The notes beneath the pieces are model-generated. The model did not search any database. It saw only the letters and a list, made by a program, of their open reading frames with translations, and was not told the DNA's origin. A program made the translations under genes and the position numbers. Of a DNA stretch of 64,000 nucleotides, positions 49,301 through 60,536 are shown piece after piece (within the stretch, counting starts at the first letter, position 1; each line of letters begins with the position of its first letter). The DNA is from Xestospongia bergquistia. Taxonomy: Eukaryota > Porifera > Demospongiae > Haplosclerida > Petrosiidae. The stretch spans positions 1,959,501 through 2,023,500 of the forward strand of contig OZ014414.1 in the NCBI GenBank assembly GCA_963965975.1. The letters are read 5' to 3'.

Positions 49301-50297
49301 ATATATATATATATATATATGTCTATAGATCACTGTGGAATATGAGGAGCTATATTCATGTTATGTTATGTAGTAATTTATTGATAGCACAACTCTTGTT
49401 TGTAGTGGGTATTGAACAAACGGAGTATTGGGTAAGTGGTCATGTGACTCTCATGTGATTATTATTGGTGTATATGATTTAGTTTATATGTTCAGCAATA
49501 GCTGTAGTACTGCAGTACATGTTTCTAGTGACATTTATGTGGATGTTAATGGAGGGTGTGGTCTTATACGTTGCTTTGGTTAGGGTCTTTGTCAAACATC
49601 CTAATCAGTACTTGATGTGTTTTACACTACTAAGTTATGGTCTGTTAATTATATTCTTTGATATATCAATTATTTTGATAATTATTAGGTATTCCTGGAG
49701 TATATATGTTGATTATAGTACCCATTGGATATCTTGTTGGTACTGATGAAAACCACACCCAGTACTTGTTATACGAAAATAAGGAACTTGTTGCGTGAGT
49801 AATAAAGTCATAATAACTAAATGATGATGTTTATTTATTTTATAGATGTTGGTTAAGTTATGAGAGTGGATTTATATGGACATTTATTGCACCAGTTATC
49901 CTAATACTTTTAGTAATTTTAATGGGTAGATAGATTGATGATAACATAATGACATCTTTCAGGTCAATATTGGGTTCTTCATCATGTCTATTGTGATAAT
50001 AAGAAAACATCAAAAACATCAACTACATAAAGATGAAACTGCTAATATCAAGTATGGGGTATTTATTTTTTTATTTATCATTTTTCCCACAGACAACTGA
50101 TAAAATCTTCTATATCACTTACTATAGTGATGGGTATAGGATGGCTAGCTAATGTTCTTTTCTTTACTGACAAATTACTCTTTATTGCATACATAATGAC
50201 AGTCTTTATTGCTGGTCAAGGTATTATTATCTTCATACTTTATGTCCCTCTCTCTAAACATGTAAGTCTGGTAATCATTACTAGTAGGTATAAATGT

Positions 50298-50362
<65 letters not shown>

Positions 50363-50711
50363 GCGCGCATGTTTGTATATATATACACAGGTAAGAGAGG
50401 CATACTTAAAATGGTGGTATAATGAAAGGATAAAATCTCAATTTTTCAGCAAAACATATTTGACTAAATCAACTTCTTACGAGAAATCTGTGAGTTGCAA
50501 TAATGTCATTATCATGATATGTTAATTTCTTGATGTTAAACAGTCTGAAAGATCAGTTCCTACTGTCAATAAGTCTGGACAATATACTCTAGGAACATTT
50601 GACGGTATGTTTGTATAATTATGTAGAGCAGGTACCAGTATTGTCTATTGCTCTGTATTAGAGAGTACATCAGACAGTTTGAAGAAATCTGAAGTAATGA
50701 AACTGAGGTAG
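46028..50711 (+). CDS. Adhesion GPCR with reelin-type repeats, copy D
   Basis: Exons: 46028-46098, 46344-47060, 47113-47469, 47516-47934, 47977-48062, 48116-48262, 48413-48515, 48567-48838, 48896-48942, 48992-49124, 49170-49273, 49329-49431, 49483-49639, 49689-49794, 49846-49912, 49963-50051, 50093-50261, 50391-50489, 50544-50604, 50662-50711. Total 3357 nt, open for 1118 aa. Domain order as in copy A; the stalk (exon 4) is 34 codons longer through an internal duplication with an added CC pair; predicted GPS cut Leu772|Thr773. The usual acceptors of exons 19 and 20 are mutated. In-frame replacement acceptors (AAACAG, TATTAG) restore a frame, but the tail then ends KLR and loses the TKLVM terminus. 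A nested transposon lies about 50 bp upstream of the ATG. Functional status therefore depends on those two acceptors. Confidence 0.78.
46129..46343 (+). repeat. CT microsatellite in intron 1 of copy D
   Basis: The longest of the intron 1 runs (about 210 bp), CTCTGT/CTCT with short CA and TA parts, up to the exon 2 acceptor at 46343. Confidence 0.9.
50299..50368 (+). repeat. (CA)n/(CG)n microsatellite in intron 17 of copy D
   Basis: About 60 bp of CA followed by a GCGCGCGC run. Shorter CA tracts occupy the same intron in A (23993), E and the 56.2-kb fragment. Confidence 0.9.
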
Positions 50712-52650
50712 CGATGTAATTATCACATTCCTTTGAAAAAGCTGAGATAATATCTTAGTAATTACTTACAGTCAAATCGTGACATTCGTACTATCTTAAT
50801 GTAGTAAAATATTGTGGTTTTCCTAACTACCCGATTATCTTGTTACTATTTGTTTATCACAAAACTTAATCCCAATTTTTATTCCCTATATTTACAATTT
50901 TATTGAATATAATATTATTACTGAATATGCACACATTAAATTATTGATTAACTTCACAAGTTAAAATTAATAGGCTTGACTCAGTAAAAACGCAAACGTG
51001 GGTAAATTTTAGAAGTAAAGTTTCTAGTTGCTCAAAAGTATATATTATATAATTATAAACTATTTATAACTAAAAATCATTTAATTTCAGTACAAACAAC
51101 AAAACAACATTACATTGTTACTATTCTTATTTATCACAAAACTTAATCCTAATTTTAGTTGCCTACACTTATAATTTTCCGTATACAATCACTGAAAATA
51201 TACACACTAAACTTAACTTCATCAGTTAAAATTAATTTCTGTGACTCATTAAAATACAGTAGTTGCTAATAGCAGGAAAGTAGTAGAGATGGTTACTAGT
51301 TGCTTAAAAGTATATATTATATAAAAATCAATTGCTTATATTAAAAATGATTTAATATTGGGATGACGATAAAAACACATCAATTAAGCTAAAGGTAGAA
51401 ATAGTTGTATAAACATCTCTACATTCTAACCACACTATCAAGGACATAATGCATTACTAGTAGAATAAACATAGTCTGTATGTCTTTAATAATTGTAAGG
51501 AAGTCAACTGTTTATACTTAATTGGTTAAGTTTATTGTGTTTTAATATCTACTAATGTAATGTTTTCTTTATATTTTGGCTTCTATCTTATATCATGTAT
51601 TATAATTACTCTTATTATAATTTAATTTTAATGTCAACTTTGACTCTTTGTTATGTTTTTATGACAACAGTTACAAACTTATATTATGTATATATACTAT
51701 ATGTTAAATTTTTACATAATTATATTCATAATTTATGAATATAATTAGAAAGAAACGTTTTATTTATCATTTTAGAAGGTACATGCATAAAAGTATTAAG
51801 ATCAGGTTTTTGGATGTCAAACATTTTGATCAATGAATTATTGTCATTGTGATTACTATTCACTAATGATGTACTAAACATTTATCATAATAAAGTAATC
51901 TATTCATTTAACAACTAATTTGTAGTTAGTTGATTGATTACTACGAAATCTAGTATTAATGTAAATTACTCATTGTAATTTTGATGCTTACAACATACCA
52001 AAAATTGTTTATTGAGTAATTCACAAGGAAATCGTATAGCAGCATAATCCAGCCACATTAGCTACAAAGTAGTTGTTAAGATAACAAATTAAATTAAAAT
52101 GTTCACCTGTCCATATATACATATGGACTTGTCCATGTATAGTAGTTATTTAATAAAGTAAACAAACTACATGATAACATTGAATTGTTGGACGTGTCAG
52201 ATTATTATGAATTATAATCTGACAGGTTTTCAACATTTCTGTATTATTATTAATATTTGATTTATGCAAACATCATCGTTTTAATTGTGGATTATTAAAG
52301 CTTGAAAGTTTCTATAAGATTCTGAAGACAATGAGGACAATGTCAATACATTATTAATCGTTTAATATGCAAATACAAAGAGTAGTCGAATTTCAAGACT
52401 TCCCGGAAGTATAAAGTTTAATTAAGTATTTTAAAAGTTATTAATTATTTGTGACGTCAAATCTTTTAATTTAAAAATTTACATTTAAAGGAAGCAAATG
52501 TAATAATGTGTTAATTACTAGGAAAATATGAATATTAATCATTTACTGTTGACTATATAATGACGTCATCTCTTTATTCTTGTAAAGTTATTGAATGCTG
52601 ATAGTAGATATTACATAATCAGTTGACAAAAGTCTATATTCGTGCAGTTA
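50712..52650. other. Spacer between copies D and E
   Basis: Receptor 3' flank at 50730-51000 and again, partly, at 51100-51250, suggesting an internal duplication. A module segment at 51470-51680 is shared with the left gene cluster. The conserved pre-ATG block is at 52590-52660. No gene recognised. Confidence 0.5.
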
Positions 52651-52663
52651 GTGAGCTAGTCTT

Positions 52664-54546
52664 GTTTATTGCTGTGTGTCTCTGTGTCATTTTTCTTCTT
52701 TATAAACTAAAGCTGGAGATGTTAAGATGTAAGTTGTATACTAGTGATGATATACTACTATAACTCTCTCTCTCTCTCTCTAGTAACATAGAATTCTCAC
52801 TAGTTCTCCAGTATACACCTAACAATACCTATAATTGTTCACCATTGAATGTACCAAATGAAGGTGTTCTCATTAAAGCATTAATAGACAATACTACAGT
52901 TGTTCCACTTCATTTCTATTGTGTAAATAGAACAGAAGATAATTATAAGACAAAGCATATTTCCACAGTGTCCTTCATTAACTCATCATTCCTTAATTTA
53001 ACATATAATACCGTACTACTGCATATAATGCTACTACATATGCTAAATATACTACATATACTGTCCCATTTACTGCCTCATACAACATTACCAAGTGGTG
53101 AGTGGAATGCCAATGGGTGTGGTCTCATTAGTCAAGAGGGTTTAACAATAAAATGTCAATGTGATCATCTAACACACTTTGCTATTCTACTAAGTCCAGG
53201 AACACAAGTATATTAGTCTGTCTGTCTATATATATAACTGTCCATATTATAGGTTAGTGACAAAGATCTTAAGATCCTTCAAACTATAGGTGCTGTGTAT
53301 CTCTCTGATGTGTATGTTACTAGCAATATTGACCTATCTTTGTATGAGGTAAGTCACACACACACATATCACTGATGATATATATATATATATATATACA
53401 TCTATAGATCACTGTGGAATATGAGGAACTATATTCATGTTATGTTATGTAGTAATTTATTGATAGCACAACTCTTGTTTGTAGTGGGTATTGAACAAAC
53501 GGAGTATTTGGTATGTGGTCATGTGACTCTCATGTGATTATTATTGGTGTATATGATTTAGTTTATATGTTCAGCAATAGCTGTAGTACTGCAGTACATG
53601 TTTCTAGTGACATTTATGTGGATGTTAATGGAGGGTGTGGTCTTATATGTTGCTTTGGTTAGAGTCTTTGTCAAACATCCTAATCAGAACTTGATGTGTT
53701 TTACACTACTGAGTTATGGTCTGTTAATTATATTCATTGATATATCAATTATTATTATAATTATTAGGTATTCCTGGAGTATATATGTTGTTTATAGTAC
53801 CCATTGGGTATCTTGTTGGTACTGATGAAAACTCCACCCAGTACTTGTTATACGAAAATAAGGAGCTTGTTGTGTGAGTAATAAAGTCATAATAACTAAA
53901 TGATGATGTTTATTTATTTTATAGATGTTGGTTAAATTATGAGAGTGGATTTATATGGACATTTATTGCACCAGTTATTCTAATACTTCTAGTAATTTTA
54001 ATAGATAGATGGATTGATGATAACATAATGACATCTTTCAGGTCAATATTGGGTTCTTCATCATGTCTATTGTGATAATAAGAAAACATCAAAAACATCA
54101 ACTACATAAAGATGAAACTGCTAATATCAAGTATGATGTATTTATTTTTTTATTTATCATTTTTCCCACAGACAACTGATAAAATCTTCTATATCACTTA
54201 CTATAGTGATGGGTATAGGATGGCTAGCTAATGTTCTTTTCTTTACTGACAAATTACTCTTTATTGCATATATAATGACAGTCTTTATTGCTGGTCAAGG
54301 TATTATTATCTTCATACTTTATGTCCCTCTCTCTAAACATGTAAGTCTGATTATTATTACTAGTGGATATAAATGTCACGCACACACGTATTTACACATA
54401 AATACATATGTCATACACATACACACATATCTCTATGTGTATGAATACATACACAGGTAAGAGAGGCATACTTAAAATGGTGGTATAATGAAAGGACAAA
54501 ATCTCAATTTTTCAGCAAAACATATTTGACTAAATCAATTTCTTTT
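52664..54546 (+). pseudogene. Adhesion GPCR pseudogene, copy E
   Basis: The exon 1 start codon is TTG (52664) where paralogues have ATG, and deletions shift the signal-peptide frame. Exon 2 begins at 52784 but joins directly to exon 10 within about 53083 (CTGCCTCAT fused to ACAACATTACCAAG), removing the rest of the reelin-like region, stalk, HRM and most of GAIN. Exon 11 lacks about 8 bp (53296). Exons 12-18 are well preserved (53408-53510, 53562-53718, 53768-53873 and onward), closely matching copy D. The 3' end breaks in exon 18 near 54546 and runs into an exon 8/9 boundary of another copy. Confidence 0.85.
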
Positions 54547-56204
54547 AAAATAGTCTACAACAGGTATAAGAGTACATGCTCAGTTGTCATAGTAACCATA
54601 TCTCTTCTTTCTCTAAACAGATATCAATTACTGATACTTTATCTTGTGTACATTGGAAGTTTGAATTGTACATAGTAAACTTAGTAATATGTGACCTGAT
54701 ATGCAAAAAAGACACCAATTTTGGCAAACATTTCAGATGTGATTTATAAAACATTTCAAAACCAGTTTTGTATACATACAGATTATATGCATTTACAACA
54801 GTTCATGCATGGTAACTGCATATATGTATGCATATCTGTTTCTTGAGGTGTTTAACAATGATCCTTTGTCATAAATTATATCATGATTGTTTTGACAGAA
54901 GTAGTCCCTTATTGTACATCAGGTTAAATATATATTTATATTATATCTCCTGTTAGATCTGATATAACATTACCAAGTGGTGAGTGGAACACTAATGGGT
55001 GTGGTCTTGTTAGTCAAGAGGGTTCAACAGTAACTTGTCAATGTGATCATTTAACACACTTTGCTATTCTACTTAGTCCAGGAGTACCAGTACATTAGTC
55101 AATTTGTCTACATATAAAAATACCAATTTTATAGGTTAGTGACAAAGATCAAAAGATCCTTCAAATTATAGGTGTTGTATTAATACCCACCTCTCTGATA
55201 TGACAATATTTACCTATCTTTTTATGAAGTAAGATTCACAAACACATATATTGCTGATGACATAAATGTATATAGATCATTGTGGAATATGAGGAACTTC
55301 ATTCATGTTATGTTATGTAGTAATTTATTTATAGCACAACTCTTGTTTGTAGTGGGTATTGAACAAACCAAGTTATGGTCTGTTAATTATATTCATTGAT
55401 ATATCAATTATTATGACTATTGTTATTAGGTATTCCTGGAGTATATATGTTGATTATAGTACCCATTGGATATCTTGTTGGTACTGATAAAAACCACACC
55501 AACTAGTTATATGAAAATGAAGAACTGGTTGCGTGAGTATAAAAGTCATAATTACAAAATAATAATATTAATTTCATTAATTTTATAGATGATGGTTAAA
55601 TTATGAGAGTGGATTTATATGGACATTTATTGCACCAGTTATCCTAATACTATGTTAATGTTTAAATGAATTAATGATAACATAATGACATCTGTCAGGT
55701 AAATATTGGATTATTCATCAAATCTATTATGATAGTGAGAAGACATCAAAAACGCCAACTACATAAACATGAAACTGCTAATGTCAAGTATGATGTAATT
55801 ATTTTTGTAAATGTTATTGTCATTTTTTTTGCAGACAATTTATAAAGGCTTCTATATCACTTACTATAGTGATGGGTATAGGATGGCTAGCTAATGTTCT
55901 TTTTTCTCAATCAAATTACTCTTTATTGCATATATAATGACAGTCTTTATTTCTGGTCAAGGTCTTATTATCTTCATACTTTATGTCCCTCTCTCTAAAC
56001 CTGTAAGTCCGATTGTCACTACTAGTGAAGATAAATATCACACAGACACACATGTACATATATGTGAATACAGGTTAGAGAGGCATACTTAAAATGGTTG
56101 TATAATAAAAAAAGAAAATCTCAAGCCTTTAGCAAAAATTATTACACTAACGCAGCTTCATTAAGGACATCAAGTCTGAGTATCACTATTATTGAAAATA
56201 AATG

Positions 56205-56239
<35 letters not shown>

Positions 56240-56555
56240 CATGCATTCACATACATACAGGTAAGGGAGGCATACTCAAAATGGTGGTATAATAAAAAGA
56301 GAAAATCTCACTTTTTCAATAAAATATATTTCACTAATCCAACTTCATTACAGACATCAGTGAGTTACAATAATGTTATTATCATGACATCTTATTTCCT
56401 TACAGAATAATGTTACAAAATCTGACAGATCAGTTCCTGCTGTTAACAAGTATAGCCAATATAACTTGATCGTATTGTTTAATATTAGAGGGTAGATCAG
56501 ATACTCTGAAGAAATTATGAATAAAGTAGTGAAACTAAGCTGACCGTGTAATTGT
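54547..56555 (+). pseudogene. Adhesion GPCR fragment E2 (exons 9-20, scrambled)
   Basis: Exon 9 (54622-54668), exon 10 with GPS (about 54957-55089), exon 11 with a deletion (from 55136), exon 12 (55277 onward) fused to intron 13 by loss of exon 13 near 55372, exons 14-17 with indels (for example TTTTTTCTCAATC at 55900), then two successive copies of exon 18 (56074 and 56261) and a degraded tail. The multiple frameshifts make it non-functional. Confidence 0.8.
54672..54945. mobile_element. MITE-like insertion in intron 9 of fragment E2
   Basis: Extra sequence relative to other copies, starting TATGTGACCTGATATGC and ending with the inverted form ACATCAGGTTAAAT. A related insertion occurs in intron 7 of copy F, also beginning TTGTGACCTGATTTTC. 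Shared ends in two unrelated intron positions suggest one non-autonomous family. Confidence 0.55.
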
Positions 56556-58383
56556 CATATTCTAATGAAGGAGCTGAGATTGTATCTTAGCTTGAAATTA
56601 TTGAAAGTCAATAAATCATGACGTTTATAATATCAAAATGTAATAATGTATTGTCGTTTTATTAGTTACCTGATTATGTCGTTAATATTGTTTTTATAGA
56701 TTAACTTTTTAGTTGCCTATACATTACAATTTCACCAAATATATATTCTCCAAAAAATGTACACACTAAATTATTATTGATTAACTTAATGAGTTAAAAT
56801 TAATGGACCTGACTCAGTAATGAATACGTTAAATTTAAATAGTAGGTGTAGTTACTATAATGTATATATCTAAAAAATCTTTTAATGTGTGTATGTCAGT
56901 AAAAACAACTCAATCATATATAGGATGTTGTATGGATATTCCTCTATAATAAATGCACTATCAAAGGAACAATTGTTTGTTGCAATAGTTATTATGCAAT
57001 TTTAAGACAAAACGTGCTATAAGAATTCTAAATAAAAGGCTATAATGTCTCAGTAAATAACTTTGTAGGCATTAATTCTTTTTTCTAATTAAGGTGAGTT
57101 TCAGTGATTATCACAACATTAATAGGAGCACTATGTGGTGAGGAGAAAGAGTGCGCACAGAAGAGAAAACAAAAGTAAATGTTAAACCCTAAAAAGAGGA
57201 GGTATCTCTTGGTTTATTATATGACATTATAATGACATTTTACAGGAAGTTGTTATTAGTTCTAGATTAAGTGGAGGAGCTACATTTGTCTGTTATTGAG
57301 GAACTCCATTACTTAAGAAGAAATGCTAATAAAAAGTACGAGACATATCAACTTGCTCATATGCACTCCAATTTAGACATTTCAAGTTCAAAAAGGCTCA
57401 TTGCAAATATCTACCATGGTCACCTCATATACCTCACATAGATGCATATAATATATGGATGACGGATAGAGGTGTGAATGGATGGATAGATAGATATTTA
57501 TGTGATATTAACTATTAATATACAGATGTACATACAGTAATAATATATGTAACTTATAAAAAATAGGCATAAATATTAGTATCCAAGTTTATAGCAGAGA
57601 AATATTATATGCATCAATCAACATATTCGTCTTCTTATATTTGTGGCTATTTGTCTCTTGCAAGTCCAAATTTGTTAGTATTTAGTTAATACAATCATTT
57701 GTATTGCAATGTGTATTTTTATGACTCTAAGAGAAGTAAAATCTATGCATATTAATGTCACTATTCAGATGAAACCTTTAATTATAATAGATTTGTGTAG
57801 TATTAAATATAATGTTTATACTATGAACTATCATCACGGCCTAAAATATGGGGTATCACTGCTCAAATGGGTAGTGATAATCTAAAATTGGGTAGTGATA
57901 AATGTCCAACAATCCAAGCCTCCAAGGCCCTTTTTATAGCTTTGACTGCTAAATTTGACATATAAGATCTGTAGATCTGTGGCTGTCAAGAGCCGAAAGG
58001 AAAAAAGTTCATGACAGAGATATTACCAATTTCATGCACCAAGAATATGTGGCAAAATTTTTCGGAACTTCCTCCAGTAACTCTGACTCAGTAACACCTC
58101 CCATAGTCAAATTTTGATTTCTATTATAACACTTGTGTTTAAATAATTGTATGTCATGTGATTGTAACCTTTCTTCAAAGTCTCCTCTCACTGATTAATG
58201 CATGCTCTAGTTACGGCTTATGCTTAGGGTCTTGGGCAGTGATAAAAAAACATTTAGGCACTGACAATCACACACTATACAATACTTCTTACATAATATA
58301 ATATCATATTGACAAAAAGGCAGACTAACTAATATTATATTTGTGTGTAAAATAGAGGTTTTACTGTTATGTCTATGTTACAT
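56556..58383. other. Spacer with receptor 3' flank and a possible small element
   Basis: Receptor-type 3' flank at 56560-57120. The GGAGGAGCTACATTTGTC repeat is near 57282 (related to 27531). Region 57850-58255 is unlike its surroundings and is bracketed by TATCACTGCTCAA and GGGCAGTGATA. On the minus strand it has a 60-codon frame (58191-58009) I cannot identify. Confidence 0.4.
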
Positions 58384-59050
58384 CATGTCTATTGTATTAT
58401 AATAATAAGACATCAAAAACATCAACTACATAAACATGAAACTGGTAATGTCAAGTAAAAGATGTAGTAATTTTATTAATGGTCATTTTTTCCTGCAGAT
58501 AACTTATAAAAGCTTCTATATCACTTACTATAGTGATGGGTATAGGATGGCTAGCTAATGTTCTTTTCTTTACTGACAAATTACTCTTTAAATTTATTGC
58601 ATATATAATGACAGTCTTTATTGCTGGTCAAGGTATTATTATCTTCATACTTTATGTCCCTCTCTCTAAACCTGTAAGTCTGACTATCATTACTAGTGGG
58701 TATAAATTAATGTTACACACACACGCATACACAGCTAAGAGAGACATATTAAAAATGGTTGTATAATAAATAGTGAAAATCTCAAGTATTTAGCAAAAAT
58801 TATTTCTCTAACACAACTTCACTGAGGACATCAGTGAGTTCCAATAATGGCATTATGTTGTTAAAATGTCAGAAAGATCAGTTCCTCCTGTTAACAGTTC
58901 TGGACAATATTCTCTAAGAACAATTTAAGGCATGTATGTATATATGTACAGCTGGTAATGATCTATTGTTCAGTATCAGAAAGTACATTAGATGCTTTGA
59001 AGAAATAAAAGAATGCTTAACAAAGTAATACAACTGAGCTGGTCATTTAA
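58384..59050 (+). pseudogene. Adhesion GPCR fragment E3 (exons 16-20)
   Basis: Part of exon 16 (58384-58457), exon 17 (58501-58673, with a 6-bp in-frame insertion at about 58590), degraded exon 18 (58736 onward), exon 19 (58857-58929, ending in an early TAA) and exon 20 ending GGTCATTTAA. Upstream exons are absent. Confidence 0.8.
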
Positions 59051-59457
59051 TTATTGTGTTACAATGAAAGAACTGAGATTGTGTCTATTAGTTTTAAATT
59101 ATTGAGTGTCAAAAAATTATAATCATTCATAATATCAAAATGTAGAGATTACGTTGTTGTTATTATTATCATTTATCATTTATTACATTAGTTAATCCTA
59201 ATTACAGTTATCTATAATTTTCTGTATATAATCTCTGAAAATAGATCTAGTTACTAGTTAATCAAAAGTATATATTATATAAAATTAATATCAACTGATT
59301 AAAATTAAAAATCATTTAACGTGGGAATAAAGGTAAAAATATATTAATTAAGCTCAATGTAGAAATGGTTGTATGAACATCCCTACATGTTATTCCATAC
59401 TATCAAAGGTATAATGTTTTGTTATGATAGTTACAGCGGAATTTTAAGGCAAACAGA

Positions 59458-59632
59458 AGGAAATTGGGATGATAATATTTATTGTTTTACCAATTAAAAA
59501 TTTAATACTGTATTTCAAAAGTATAGCACTAATATAATTTGTAATATCATCTCTCATTCTATTACATACACAGATAAATAGTTCTTTTCTAATGGCTTTG
59601 GAAATGTTAACACACTTTGCAATTCTACTATT
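59458..59632 (+). pseudogene. Adhesion GPCR fragment E4 (exons 5-6 joined to exon 10)
   Basis: GGAAATTGGGATGATAATATT (exon 5, HRM end) with a following exon 6 start (ATAAATAGTTCTTTTCTAATGG) fused to CACACTTTGCAATTCTACT from the GPS exon. A small deletion remnant in the spacer between fragment E3 and copy F. Confidence 0.75.
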
Positions 59633-60347
59633 TGTATAGATTAAAAAATAATAATTATATAGAAATGATGGATACCTGACAGACTATCAATAATGTGGTA
59701 TTTCATTTAGTAATTAATGCATTACTCTATGATGTAATATGTTTTGTGAGTAGTATTTAATATCATGTTTTGGTTGTTTAGTTTAGTTATCATGTTATGG
59801 TTGTTTTATAAAATTTGTCAGTTACTATTAAAAGTAGCAAGACACAACAAATAATGTTTGTATTATAATGGTCAGCAAGAATGAGATCTTTCTCCAAACA
59901 TCATCATTCTAGCTAATTGCTGATCATTAATAACACACAAACACTCTTAATAGTTTGATAGATGTCCATTATTTCTATATAATTACTATTATTATGATCT
60001 ATGCAAATGTTATTATTCTAATTGCTAATCATTAATGGTGGGGAGTTTCTATGAGATACTAAAATCAGTGAGGACAATGTCAATACATTAATGTAATCAC
60101 AAAGAGTAGCTGAATTTGAAGATCTTTTGAAAGATACACAATATAACTAAATATTTTATCATGTGTAACGTCTAATATTTTTATTTTAATGTACTTAAAG
60201 GAAATGTGACGTAATAATGTCGTAACTACTAGGCTATGAAATTTATTATATTGACGTTGATCGCTACATTCTCGTCGTAAAGTTATTGAGTGCCGATAGT
60301 AGATAATAGATAATTAATTCTATATTCTCACATTTAGTGAGATAGTT
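59633..60347. other. Upstream region of receptor copy F
   Basis: Dispersed inverted repeats (about 59665-59700, 59880-60010), then the conserved pre-ATG block (GCCGATAGTAGATAATAGATAATTAATTC, GTGAGATAGTT before the ATG). No gene. Confidence 0.5.
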
Positions 60348-60470
60348 ATGTTTACTACTGTGTGCCTCTGTCTCTTGTCTCTTATTTATCTGTCAACTAA
60401 AGCTGGAGATGTTGAAATGTACGTTATATACTAGTACTGATAACTAACTCTCTGTCTGTCTCTGTCTCTG

Positions 60471-60536
<66 letters not shown>

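Noticed and set aside
50175-50360. Val/Cys-rich minus-strand frame
   Set aside because: Translation of a CA repeat in intron 17.
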